Shown here piece after piece: positions 29,870-41,130 of a DNA stretch of 64,000 bases. Position numbers and translations under genes: made by a program. This DNA is from Engraulis encrasicolus (Eukaryota > Chordata > Actinopteri > Clupeiformes > Engraulidae), in the NCBI RefSeq assembly GCF_034702125.1, contig NC_085876.1, forward strand, positions 12,956,253 to 13,020,252. The letters run 5' to 3'. Each line of letters starts with the position of its first letter. The first letter of the stretch is position 1. The notes below the pieces were generated by a model. That model saw nothing but the letters and a program-made list of their open reading frames with translations. It had not been told where the DNA came from and searched no databases.

Positions 29870-31218
29870 CAGGGATGGAAAGCAACTAATTACATTAACT
29901 CAAATTATTGTAATTGAGTACTTTGATGAGTAACTGAGTCCAAAGTAGTTATTAAAATAGGTGATTTTACTTCTACCCAAATTACAGTTTGGCCAAAGTA
30001 TTTTACTTACATTTGAATCTACCTTGAGGTCTGAGTAAATTCTGAGGTAGGCAAAATTGAAATAAAGGGGAAAATCTGTCAGACATGAAGGGAAATTGTG
30101 TGTTTTTACCATTTAACATAAATTATATATTTTGGACTAATCTATTGGATGACTATCTAGGGCCCGCCGGCCCCATACCATTAGTCCGACAGCCCACAGA
30201 CGGTACACAATAGAGTTGCAAGTAACTGGCTGGGAATAGTAGAGCACACACCAAGGACTCAAGCTGAGGGAGTACCAGCGCAGCCTGAAAACAGTTGTTT
30301 TAAAATATATACAAGAATGATTGTTTATTAACAAAATTATTCATGAATTTAATCTCACAACTGGCAATTAAATGAAATCCACCAAACTATTTCCTTTGGT
30401 AGGCTTCCCAGTCTTTGCAATTTAAGGCCCACGACCCAAACGCAATGAAATCCAGACCCTTAAAGGAACAGACCACCCTTTTTTGATTTTCACATAATTG
30501 CAGTATTTTCCAAGCAAAATTCATGAATGTGCATATAATTTTCGTCTATGTGTTTGCATTGCCCCGTTTGACAGTATACCCAAATTAGGCATAGTAATGC
30601 AAGTCTATGGTACAAAATAAAACACCATCAAATGTACTTCTAAACCACTTTAAAATGAATGTAACATTCACCAGAGTGTAAAACAGCAATTTAATTCGGT
30701 CCAGTGATCACTTGTGGCTTGATGCTAAAGATACCAGTTACTTTCAGTGATTATGCTAAGCTATGCTAATAATTCTGATCCAATAAATCTAAGTAGGCTA
30801 CTGAAAACACAGAGAAGAACATGGTAGGCACGTTATGTTATGTTAAATGTTATTCATGAACAACGCTGGGAAATACTGAAAATATGTGAAAATCAAAAAA
30901 TGGTGATCTGTTCCTTTAAGTTCAGAGTAATGGGCTGTTGTATGAATGGGCTGACCCTAGCCCTGCAACTTTGCCACACCAGCACACACAGAATTTTGTT
31001 GTCACGATCGCCAGGTTATTGGAAGATGACTTGTGCAGAGATAGCTAGAGGTCACGAAGGGTGCTATTGAAGGAAAGCGATATAAAAGCAAACTGAAGGT
31101 AACTTTTACTCAAATCACATTTTTATTAAGTATTTTTTTTTCTTTTACTTAAGTAGATTTTTAAAGATGTAATTTTACTTTTACTTAATTACATGTTTTA
31201 GTATTCTTTCCACCCCTG
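29870..31218. mobile_element. hAT-type non-autonomous element with 8-bp duplication
   Basis: Ends CAGGGATGGAAAGCAACTAA and CTTTCCACCCCTG are inverted, and the duplication ATAGCCTC lies at 29862-29869 and 31219-31226. Subterminal ACTTAAGTA/TTTTACTTTTACTTAA motifs are characteristic of a very common fish hAT family. A TTAA-type MITE sits inside it. Confidence 0.9.
30464..30915. mobile_element. TTAA-flanked MITE nested in the hAT element
   Basis: Inverted ends AGGAACAGACCACCCTTTTT and AAATGGTGATCTGTTCCT continue into GATTTTCACAT / ATGTGAAAATC. TTAA is present directly outside both ends (30460-30463, 30916-30919), as for piggyBac or Kolobok-type elements. Confidence 0.85.
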
Positions 31219-31913
31219 ATAGCCTCTTACTGGAAATGGGCCTGGCGACAGGCCAATTCACTCTTGGCTGAAAACGCTGAACTACATTATAAGAACATTG
31301 CTAACATTGCCCAGCGCATGTAATGACTGAGATTGGAAGATAATTACTCTCTACCATGTTGTTAGATGGTCAGCTTAGGTCCCGTGAAATGCGGAACTAA
31401 GGGGCGGGACTTACCAAGCTCTATTACCATTTTGGTGACAATAATGACACCAAATAATGACAATATCTGTTATAATAGAGGGACTGCGTTATGGCGTTAA
31501 AGGCGGCCGGGGTACACCACATGACAGTCGGAGTACACCACATGATGGTTTTCTTGAACTACTTTGTACCCAGTGTGAGTACCACCAAGCCATGAGGTTA
31601 TGTGATAGGGTATACAGTATCTTTACTTGAAATACTATTTTTCTAATGTAAGGGGGAAGAGGCTAGGGCTACAGTAGAAAAGTAAATACAAAAATAATCA
31701 TAAAAACACAAAAGGATGTGCAGGTCGTGGAAAGCTCAGCCTTAAAGCTCACGATGAGTTCAGAGCTCTTTCAAACAGTTTTTTCATGAGCTGGGACCGG
31801 ACTGGGAACTGTCCATGGACCTATTCCTGAAGCATTTAGGTGCCAACTTTACATAGCATCGACAAATGCGTAGAACATAAATACAGCCCGCTACCAGCTT
31901 TTCTGCACTCAGC

Positions 31914-32231
31914 ATGGAGAGTGTGAATCAAGCCAATTTCCACCATGTGAGGACTAGTAGTAGTAGTAGTAGTAGTAGTAGTGTGAGGACTACCTCCTCA
32001 TGCAAACTATGTGTGCCAACTATCAGTCTTCAGCAGCATCCACAAATCCCAAGCCGACTTGACCATGTCTGGGCCAACGATGAAAATGTCCATCTCACTA
32101 TACAGTGGATGTGGGGATATTCAGCCCCTGAGGCAGTGTTACAACTGATGTCTTGCAAGTACAGCCATCAATGTAAACTGCTGGATTGCCAATGTCTGAG
32201 AAGTAGCTGGAAATGCTGCACAACCCTCTGA
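31914..32231 (+). pseudogene. Fragment of a Cys-rich (CXC/Tesmin-like) transposon-associated protein
   Basis: The reading IPSRLDHVWANDENVHLTIQ, then WMWGYSAPEAVLQLMSC with spaced cysteines (SC, QCKLLDCQC, WKCC) fits a C-terminal Cys-rich motif I recognise from multicopy transposon-linked proteins in fish and invertebrates (pattern W-x-G-x-PAPE-VL-LLSC...CKLP-C-C). A serine run encoded by (AGT)n at 31958-31982 precedes it. Only this ~70-residue fragment is present; no other domain or upstream exon was identified. Assignment is tentative. Confidence 0.45.
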
Positions 32232-32379
32232 AAACTTCAAACATGTGTATATCAGCATGAAGAGGATAATCATGGTGACATATTTACAGATATTTACTAG
32301 ACTGAGTCAGATCCTGAGGACTGAAATAATGTTGCAGGAAAAGTTAAGAAAAAAAGATTTCATATGTTGTCATTTTTAT

Positions 32380-32632
32380 CACATTTTGTCAATCACATAT
32401 TGCTTTGGTGATTATATTAGGTCAATTGGTATGGTCTAACAACCTCTTTAGGGTCTTGATTGAATGGAAAGCATCCCTGAGGAAATGTAGGCACCCTGTG
32501 TGGTCAACAAACTGCATAATAACAAAAACAATACAGTTTTCACATTTCCGTTTTACTGGTCCACCATTTCAATGCATGATCATTCACTAACTACCTGTTT
32601 GCAATGGTTATCATGCCATGTTAATGTACAGT
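32380..32632. repeat. Direct repeat, copy 1 (partner at 34230)
   Basis: Shares with 34230-34490, in the same orientation, TTTATCACATTTTG, GGAAAGCATCCCTG, CACCCTGTGTGGTCAACAAA, TTTTACTGGTCCACCATTTC and ACCTGTTTGCAATGGTTATC. Estimated identity is high but with indels. Confidence 0.85.
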
Positions 32633-32639
32633 ATGGTTA

Positions 32640-34140
32640 TCACATGTTAGTATGTGGTCCGTGTACTTTTTCGTTCATTCATTATTCTATTTTGGAATGA
32701 AATATGAAATTCAAAAAAGGGTGCAACTTCTTGTTTTGATTAAAGCAATACAAGCAGAAATGGCTGTATTTTCTCTTCTGAATGTGTTTCCTCATACCAT
32801 AATACAGTAGCATTATAAAAAATGACAAAAATGTTGATTGTTGTTCAATTTGTGATATTTGGCTATTCGTTTATTGAATTTCATTTGACTGACCCCTCCC
32901 CCTCTGTTTACCCGGAAGGAAAGTTTGCCGTCTGAAACGCATCAGAAAAGGTCTAGCTACCAAACGACACACAGAACAGTAGCTGGAGCCAGAGACACAA
33001 CAGAAAAATAATAGAATGATGAAAAACATTTTTGCGATGTACAGGCTAGTAGGCCTATGCGCAGCACGCGTGATGGTTAGGCCTGTATTGGAGCGTGCGT
33101 CCGCCTTATAAAATAGAGGTGAAGTTCCCTTTATGTTATGGACTCAACTTTATAGCCTAAATAAAGGCTAAAGTCTCTGGAATCAATAACCTATTATACC
33201 CTTTCACATGTAGTAATATGCATTAGGGAGCAAACGGTCCAAAGCAGTGTTCTCACGCAAACTGTTGCGTATTCTGGCAAGTGTAATGAGCTGAAGCGCG
33301 CGCTCTCCATACCAAGTTTTACGCATGTTGAATACACATTTCACTTTGGTGTATTTGGAACATTAGTGATATTGTTGGAAAGCAATATGTCCGGGTATAC
33401 ACCTAAAGGCTGGAGATGAACTGGGAAACTGATGCTGATCGTAAGAACTGCCAATGTTCTCAATGACAGTTGGTCTACCCCTTCCCATCGAAGATATCTC
33501 TCCTGGTCGCACAGCTGCTTGGATTAGAACGCTATAATAGGCTATATGGCCAAATACAATCAAGTCTTAAGACCAGGCCTAAGCACATGAAATGTCGTTG
33601 CGAAGGTTAAATTGGTTGATAAGTTTAAGTCAAAATATAGACAGTAAATCATTCTTCCCCCTCTGGGACGCCCTACTCAATGGCGGTGGGGCGTATGCTT
33701 GTGGCGCTTGCTTGATATGGATAGCCTACGCAACCATCTCATGACACAAATTCCTCGCACAGTCATCACAGATCGACCACATCTTTGAAGTGTAGCAACG
33801 TTCTGAATATTGCATCAACAATGCCTGCAAAGTCCGTTTGCCTCCAAAGAAACCATGTAATGAAGGCTCAACCAGCCTTCCAGGATTTACTCTCAGGTCA
33901 CCCGAATTCTGAATAAACAAAAGACGCAATTCAGAAGGACGTTTTTCTTTATTGCTTTTCTCTCTTTTCTAAGATTCAACGTTTCATTTTCAGTACCTAC
34001 AAAATATCAAAATATGGCGCTTGGTTCCATTTCACAAGTGATATTCAAGCGTAAATCATCATAAACAAGTCCTTATTCCTTTCTCGTGTGATATCCGAAA
34101 TAGAATAATGAATGAACGAAAATATACACGGACCGTATGT
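32640..34140. repeat. Segment bounded by inverted ~45-bp repeats between the direct repeats
   Basis: 32643-32692 (GGTCCGTGTACTTTTTCGTT then CATTCATTATTCTATTTTGG) is the inverse of 34097-34140. Together with the outer direct repeats this gives a nested repeat pattern suggestive of an unrecognised element or rearrangement. The interior (33000-34000) shows no coding signal. Confidence 0.6.
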
Positions 34141-34229
34141 GTTTGTTCATTATGTTTTTTGTTTTTGTTTTACTGCTGGGGGAAATGTAATAATAATAAG
34201 CTTAATAAAAATAAGAACGGATTTCATAT

Positions 34230-34490
34230 TTTATCACATTTTGACATTCACATATTGCTGAGGTGATTCTATTAGCATATTAGTGTGGTCTAACAACTCC
34301 TGTAGGGTCCTGATAGAAGGGAAAGCATCCCTGGGGTCATTTAAGCACCCTGTGTGGTCAACAAACTACATAATAACAAAGAACCACAATACCGATTTTT
34401 CACATTTCCATTTTACTGGTCCACCATTTCAACACATGATAACTACCAAAAAGCTACCTGTTTGCAATGGTTATCATGCCAAACTGTTAA
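34230..34490. repeat. Direct repeat, copy 2
   Basis: Partner of 32380-32632. Lies about 300 bp from the lone MHC class I exon 1. Confidence 0.85.
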
Positions 34491-34797
34491 CTTGAGATGT
34501 CCAAGAAGTCAAAAAAACAGATTAGAACTTGCCCACCCGTTCGATTGCGAGAGGTCAATTTTTGGCTTCTGGCTCAAGGCCTACTATTGCAAGCTCAGGG
34601 AATCGGACACACTTCCACAGTGTACGGAATTAGGTTAAAAAAAAAACGAACCTGTGACCATCTCTAAAACCTCGTAGCCTAGTTTAAGACATGGACTCGT
34701 GAAAAAAGTTCAGATGGTAGCCTGCAAATGTCCTATAGCAAAGAACCGGTCACCAAAGAATGCCCCAAAGCCCAAAACACAAAAAAAGCTGTCATAC

Positions 34798-34852
34798 CTG
34801 CGGACGCAGCGTGGAGACACCAAAGGGTCCCAAATAGGACCCCGATCTTCAT
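34798..34852 (-). pseudogene. Orphan MHC class I signal-peptide exon (exon 1)
   Basis: ATG at 34852 reads MKIGVLFGTLWCLHAASA, then G at a GT donor (34797-34796, GTATGA). The exon is 55 bases with a phase-1 donor, exactly like exon 1 of the class I gene at 24493-24547 (MKIAVLFALF...). The promoter upstream is also homologous. No alpha1, alpha2, alpha3 or TM exon is recognisable between 24.9 and 34.8 kb, so the body of this second class I gene has been lost, replaced by repeats, or moved. It could still be spliced to a distant exon, which I cannot exclude. Confidence 0.82.
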
Positions 34853-35002
34853 CTTTCGCGTTGAGGTGGCTGTACGCTACACAGTTTTATGTCTCGGAAG
34901 TGCGACACTGCTTAATCGGAATCCAGTGAACGACTAACTTCTATTTTGTCTTCTCGAGGTACCTTATGGTGGCATCATATGCTGAGATCAGGCGCACAGT
35001 AG

Positions 35003-35084
35003 CCAATGAGATTTTAGAAGCGCACACGCGTAATTTGTTTCAGGGCAGAGGTTTCCGCTCCAGCTTACTTTTCGAAACTGAAAC
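35003..35084 (-). promoter_or_regulatory. Second MHC class I-type promoter (CCAAT box and ISRE)
   Basis: CCAAT (plus 35003-35007) and ISRE GAAACTGAAAC (35074-35084) have nearly the same spacing as at 24690/24761. Intervening sequence aligns: AGCCAATG(A/G)...ATTTT(A/G)GAA(A/G)CGC...TTTGTTTC / TGTGTTTC...GCAGA. This shows common descent of the two promoters. Confidence 0.72.
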
Positions 35085-35273
35085 TAACTAGGTTGTTTGT
35101 AGCTTTGCTGCACACATCGCTTGGACAATTGTTGTCATTAGGGTTGCCATCTCTGTCTGGAAAAAATCCTGGATATGTAAAAATCAATCAACCTTTTTGC
35201 TTGTACACAATTGTATCCTTCATTCATTGTCCAGAAAAGTATTGTTTTTTCTGGACAGGTCATTATTATCATG

Positions 35274-36086
35274 TTATTTTCTCAGAATGATACGCCTATC
35301 AAACCTACTCAGCTTGCTCTTTCCAGCACAATTATTATTTATTGTGCTTGTCTGAATGCAAACCAAGAGGCCATAAAGATTGCCAAGAGTTTTGCCATGC
35401 CATGTATCTTAAACTGTTTCCTAGTTGGTAGAGGTGAGATGGCAACTATAGTGAATAGCAACCACGTTAAGACGTCATCAATCATGGGCATTATACAGTA
35501 ACAAAACTACCACATGCCAATAATCTACCTGCAACTACTGGACCTAGACAACAGGATCCTTTTTAGAGTGCTTTTACTCAGTTTGACCCTCCACGCCTAC
35601 TGCCTTTTTGCTTTGCAGTGCAGTATAAGGGAGGTCTATGTGATACTGTAAGATGACCAAGGTCATGGATCAAGTTATAATCAGCCTGCAATTGGTCCAT
35701 TCTTATGGGGCATGGACAACATAGACACAGAGAGGAACCTAAAACTAAAACAAACAATACAACAGCCCAGGGCATTTCCGGAAGCTGAACGACTGAAACA
35801 ATTTGCCTGTTATTGGTCACAATTGGTACACAGTTGCAGTTTTTGTTACTACGGCAAATGTGTTAGTCACCCAAAACAGGTCCTTAGTATATTGGTTCAG
35901 GGAAAAAATCTTCATGTTGGACACCTTCTTCACAGACTCACCTTTTAAGCAGAGAGGTGTGGGATCGGCTTTGGATCTACATAGTCCATGGTCTTTGTGT
36001 TGAGGGTGAGACTGTTGGAATCATACCATTCAGTAGCTGATGGTCCTCATAGGCTGTGTCATTTCCCCTTGTGATGCTGCACCAAA
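35274..36086 (+). repeat. Inverted duplication, copy 1 (partner 52561-53384)
   Basis: About 0.8 kb matches the reverse complement of 52561-53384 almost end to end, including TTATTTATTGTGCTTGTCTG, GGCAACTATAGTGAATAGCA, CATGGATCAAGTTATAATCA and GCTGATGGTCCTCATAGGCT. No terminal repeats or coding domain identified; could be a transposon family or a segmental duplication. Confidence 0.88.
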
Positions 36087-36501
36087 GTAGTGTTATTGGG
36101 TGACTTTAAGATGATGTTTCTAATCTGGACTGTGTGGGTACATTTGTACCAAGACCAAACAAATCCCCACAACCAGTAACAAAATGACAATTGGTTGTGC
36201 TGTTGTGAGACATTTTTCGCTGCACTTTGTTAGTTTTCTTCTGTCAGGGACGTTTGAGACGTTCATTACGTTTGAGACGTTCATCACTCTTCCCCACTCT
36301 ACATGCTTGTCTTGCCCTATTCCTTTTTAGATACGTATTTTTTTTAATTGCTTGTGAGCCTGACCAGTTTGCCCATTCAGCCCTGGAAGAAGTCCTGGCA
36401 GTTGGCAGGAAAAGAGGGACATCTCTACAAGAGGCGTATACATCAGAGAGTTTAAACTCACCACACAGAGAAAAATAAGTGTAGGCCTACATAGGCGACC
36501 A
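36087..36501. other. Spacer, nothing recognised
   Basis: Includes an open stretch (36227-36478, plus) with no recognisable domain. Confidence 0.35.
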
Positions 36502-37749
36502 TTCAAAGAACAATGTATTAGTACAATATTACACCCCTAGATGCAACAGAGAAATGTTAGCTTCTTGTAATACATTTTTGAGGAATATGGACTATATAGT
36601 CTATATAGGATATGGACTAGTAGCATACAGGGCCATGCCCAGGCGTCCTTTGACATATAAATCTCCTGTAAGATATCCTGTGGCTTTCATTAGGCTACAA
36701 CTCCATATAGTATGGTAGGCCTAATCAATTCCAAATGTTAGTGTTGCAGTATATTGTATAGCCATTGTGTTAATGTTGTTGTAGTCTATGGCATGTCAAT
36801 TTTCTTCTTGGAGCAGGCGTCACTCTTAATTATTAAATCTCTGAGGGTGCTGGCCCAAATTTCAAATTCAATGTTTCAAGAAGGAGGCCGCACCTTGCAT
36901 AGTAGTGTTTTTATTGCACAGACGCGTTTCGGCGTGTGCCTTCTTCAGTGTGCAACAAGAGTAACAAAAAAAACAATCCTAAATACCCACACCCATCACC
37001 ACACCCTACTGTTGCCAACCAATGACAGTGGTGTATTCAGTCCACCTGTCAAGGTAATCCATTGGTTGGAGACATTCACTATATACAATTCAGTGCATTA
37101 CATAGTATACATATTTACAGTTGTGTAATGCAACAGTACATTCATGACAACATCACATTCATAGCTCTTCTGAGCTCTTGTGTTCAAAGATTCTGGTTTT
37201 TAGTTGTCTTTTCGTTTTACCAACATAGAGTAATCCACAAAGACAGGTCAATAAATAAACAACAAAGGTAGATAAACAAGTAATTCTACCCTTGACTGTG
37301 TATGTCTTGTCTTGGGGTGCGTAAATTCTTTATCTGTGAGCATGAAGTTGCATGCTGCACAGCTGAAGCATTTGAAATTTCCTTGTGGAATCGAGAAAGG
37401 AAAAGACGGTCGAGTGGATGCAGGTAGGTGTGACCGTACCAATTTGTCGCGCAGGCTCGGTGCTCTTTTGTAGCAACTGCGCGGTGGGTCCTGAAAAGCG
37501 GTGCCAATATTTGGGTCACTTTGTAAAATGTGCCAGTGGCGTTGTACAATGCTTTTCATGTCATTCGAAATATGACCGTATGTTGATACTAAGGTGACAG
37601 GTGAAGTGTTTTTAGAACTCTTCCGACCTCAAATCGGAGCGCTGAATATTACGCACGCGCTCTAGGCAGATATCCACTAGGGCGCCTGCATATCCTCTGT
37701 TGCGGAATTTTTCACATAGTTCACCCAGTGATGGTACAAGAAGGAGATA
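36502..37749 (-). mobile_element. Penelope-like element copy, left, minus orientation
   Basis: Minus strand runs from coding LLLVPSLGELCEKFRNRGY (near 37749) through DMKSIVQRHWHILQSDPNIG, CYKRAPSLRDKLVRSHLPA, FKCFSCAACNFML to the start of the GIY-YIG part (LFYVGKTKRQ-like at about 37225). About 240 bp of the endonuclease, present in the plus copy, are deleted near 37173. Then follow the 3' UTR with hammerhead ribozyme and a 3' end at 36502. The sequence is an inverted copy of 45127-47230. Defective. Confidence 0.88.
36914..36955 (-). ncRNA. Hammerhead ribozyme motif, complete core (in PLE)
   Basis: Minus strand 5'-3': stem I TTGCACA, core CTGAAGA, stem II A-GGC-ACAC-GCC, GAAAC, tiny stem III closing on GC, cleavage triplet GTC, then TGTGCAA completing a perfect 7-bp stem I. 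This is the minimal type-I hammerhead with very short helix III known from Penelope-like elements. All conserved core bases are present; there is one extra A between the core and stem II. Self-cleavage is predicted, not shown; such short-stem-III forms usually need dimerisation. Confidence 0.85.
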
Positions 37750-40700
37750 AGTCAGGCCATAGAGGTAGAAAATAACACTAGAGAGGACAGAGCAATTTGC
37801 GACAGCACTGGGAAATGGCAGCTGGAGCTTCCCAACTTCCGTAGGTAGTGTAGGTACTTTCAGGCAATAGGTGCATTCAAGATGTGTCAACGCATGCATG
37901 CTCATTTAGACAGCAATGCACCCTGGATGGAAAATGCTGCATGACGGCACAGTGGGTTTACATACAGTGTTGAATCTCGCCCTCAAACCTGTGCCTGCAG
38001 TTCACCTAGGGAGCGCTGTCGAGACAGCAGGGGTCATAAGGCTGGCGCTAATAACTGACAATTGTGCTCGCTGTCTGCTGAAACTTGACAATATTACTGT
38101 AAGTTCTGTGAAACCAATGTGGATTTCAATGAAATGTACAATAACATGGGAGTTATGTTCTTCTGATTTCCTACAGCTTTGGCATTTATGAGTCAGGCTC
38201 CGCTAGCATCTTGCTAACAAAATTGCTTTACGGCCTTCGTGATCACAGCAATGCAGCCAGCCGACCAATCCAAACGCAGTGTGTGAAGCCACTCGTGACG
38301 TCATATTGACAATAAAGACGTATTTTACAAAGATCCAGTAAGTTTAAACATTCAAACTAACTGCTGTTTGAAAGGATAATCTATCCTGCCTTTTGGAAAA
38401 ATAAAATGAAACGATGATACCAATTCTCTCCCAAAGCAATGGCAGCATCGTGGTTGAGCTCCATGGGATCCCATTCATTTCAACAGCCTCTGCGCTGTCT
38501 GGATGGCGTCACTTAGTGGACAGTACCACCCGGAAAAAGTTGCGAGATTCCTCTCTCGTACTACCCATAAACACTCTCTGATGACGGTTAGATTTCCTGT
38601 CAAACTTCGAAATTTCGTCGACGTTGCGTTGACGAGGTGACATGTCACATGGTGTAAAACTATCGCGGGATGAATGCGGCTGCAGTCAGATCTTGCAACC
38701 TCTGCAGTTGCTTATCCCCTTCAACGCTCGTCGACGGACTGCCTCCGAGGTCACGCGCCCATGAACTGGTTGGTCAACAACTCACTCACGTGTGTATATG
38801 GGTCTTGTCTCACACCTCTACACAAGTTTGCGCAGGTCCCCACTTCAGCTCCTCCTCACTGCCTGCCCCCCCACTCCTCACACGTGGTGTGTTAGTAGAG
38901 CAAACCGGTGCGAGCTCATCGTCTCGTTCATATTTGTGGCCGACTTTAAATGCGCTGTATTTAATAACACCCACATCGTGACAACAAGTTCTCGCTCACG
39001 TGCTTCCGTCAACGTTGGTCGTCAGCAACAAAGTCGTATGGGCTTAATGCAAGTCAATGGAGAACACGCCCACCCCTGTCAAGAAATTAACTAAAACTGT
39101 GTAAATATAAAGTAACACTTTAATCAAAGACCAGATTTGAAATGTCAGGCTACATATCTACTGAAATCATATGAGTCGATAAAATACATTTAAAAATCAA
39201 ATAATATATTTTATGAACATAGTTAGCAACACACTTCAACTATTGTCCTTGTATAGTGTGTTGATGGACACTTTTACATGATTAAGCCATTTTTGACAGA
39301 GGTGAGCCTCGTTCTCCGTTAATTTCCATTTCTCTGATCTACCTACAGATAATGGCCGCTACAGATTGCCGTAAAAGGGGGGCGGGGTCCTCTCTAGTGT
39401 TATTAAGGGCGTTCGTGATGGCGTAATTTTGACGAAGTTGAAAATTTGCTAGGCAGCGAGCATGCTCAGTGTGTCCGCGTGAAGCATCATGGTTAGAATT
39501 TGCCGTTCACGACGCAGTTGAAGGGAGTGACCTCTACGCGGCAGTCGTGTCACATGGCGTTGAACCATCGCGGGAACAAAAGTTTTGTCAAGCAACTCCG
39601 CAGTAGCAGAAACCTACTGCCGGGCAAGAAGACCTCCTCCATGATGTGAGGAATCTGCCGTGATTGGTGTTTATAGCTCATGTGATTCATGTGTGTGTAG
39701 TTGAACGTGCTTCATTTTCTACATGCTGAAATGCATTTCATGCACAAATGCAGCATACTCTGAGTGGTATCATCCATATGTATGGTCGCACAACCCACTT
39801 ACAACAGAAAAAAAGAGAAACAAACCACCCTGTCGTCAGATGCTCCATCTTCGCCATGTTAGGAGTGTATGCCGTAGGTTACAAAAGTAGTACTATTCCG
39901 CGGGCCACCTGCTCGACGGTTAGAGTAGTGGTTGCGCGCCTGACTTCCATTCATGAGGTCCCCGGTTCGAAACTGCACCGAAACACGGGGAGTCTTTAGT
40001 TGCTGATGGTTAATGTGGAAACAGACCAGTTGCGAGAGACTTATCTTGTCTTTTATGTATGAAAGTGCACGAAACAGAGTGGCCTTTGTGGTTGGCGCGC
40101 CATGGTAAAGCTACATATTGAACACCTGGGTTCAATCCTCGCAGCATGGGTTGGCGCTGTTAAGTAATTTTAAAACGGTCCTATCTGAATGACGACTTTG
40201 GTCCCAAAACACAAAATGAATAGCCTAAAGTGAGTACTAATTAACTGAATTATTACATGGAAGTGAAGCCAAATCATCACAGACTTGTACCATGATTCAC
40301 TGAGTGGTAACCTGTATCTCTACCACAAGACCACCCGAGTTCTCTCTGAGACGCAGAGAGAGTCTCGCTTTTGACAAGCATGTGCCGACGATGGTAAGCA
40401 CGTCATGGAATTAGCGCCATGATTATTTAATTCCACGAGAGGGCGCCCTGGTACACCCGCTGTCAAAATAGGTAGATCCACCCACAGACCTATAGATCCA
40501 CCTTCTTTGCCGCTGTTGAAATCTCGTCGTCCTGATGTGTCCAGCTTGGTTGCGACGCAGTTATCCCCTCCTTTTTATGACCAAGCAAATCACGTTTTGA
40601 TCAAATCTTTTGCTGCGTGGTTGCAAACGAGCCTATTTTCTACCTCTATGAGTCAGGCTCGTTGTTTTCCGGTATCCCGTTGACGTCAGGTGAACGCCCC

Positions 40701-40969
40701 TTTAGGAGACCATCCGAGTTTGAGAGTGAATTACGCCTCTAGAGTGCATTTGTGGGATTGAATCCTTGGATGACAGTTCAGATTTCGGATGTCAAAATGC
40801 AAATTGACCTGTGTCCTCCTCCACCTTGAAATAAAACAAAGGGGTGAAATAGCTTGTGTTGTGTGTCTTATTCATTGTATTGGCAGAGGACGCGCTCAAC
40901 TTCTTGGAAAACCGAAAAGCTTTTGGGTGCGAGATAAAAAACGTCAACTTAAGGAAGAAGAAATCCGCA
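37750..40969. other. Unclassified sequence between the two PLE copies
   Basis: No gene recognised. Two diverged copies of a short block (38639-38669 with CATGTCACATGGTGTAAAAC and CGCGGGA; 39548-39575 with GTGTCACATGGCGTTGAACC and CGCGGGA) and CpG-rich stretches occur. tRNA-like heads (GGTTAGAGTAGTGGTTGCGC ... GGTTCGAAACTG at 39918-39975; GTGGTTGGCGCGCC ... GGTTCAATCC at 40089-40139) suggest degraded SINEs. Confidence 0.4.
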
Positions 40970-41130
40970 CTCACAAACTGCGTCTCATTATTTATTTATA
41001 TTACCACCATGTCCAAAAAGCAAACGCGTTTCGGCTAACAAGCCTGCTAACAAGTCTTATTCATTGCACATCATCCAAAGACGGAACACAGGTGTGTTTC
41101 ACATACTATTTAAGTAGGCCTATGCCATCG
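40970..41130 (-). mobile_element. PLE 3'-region remnant (second family)
   Basis: Minus strand contains TTGTTAGCCGAAACGCGTTT (the GAAACGCGTT half of a hammerhead-like motif) with CAATGAATAAGAC upstream and GAGTGCGGATTTCTTCTTCC downstream, a layout like the 3' regions of the other PLEs here. The core half (CTGAAGA) is not recognisable. Confidence 0.5.

Noticed and set aside
35578..35820. Frame containing DQLQADYNLIHDLGHLTVSH shared with 52846-53076
   Set aside because: Conservation is explained by the inverted DNA duplication; outside it the frames diverge, and no splice or start context supports coding.
38670..39094. Overlapping plus frames in a CpG-rich stretch
   Set aside because: Three frames open at once, no domain, no splice signals; likely chance openness of GC-rich sequence.
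39918..39975. tRNA gene-like A and B boxes
   Set aside because: Stems do not form a proper cloverleaf by eye; more likely a degraded SINE head.
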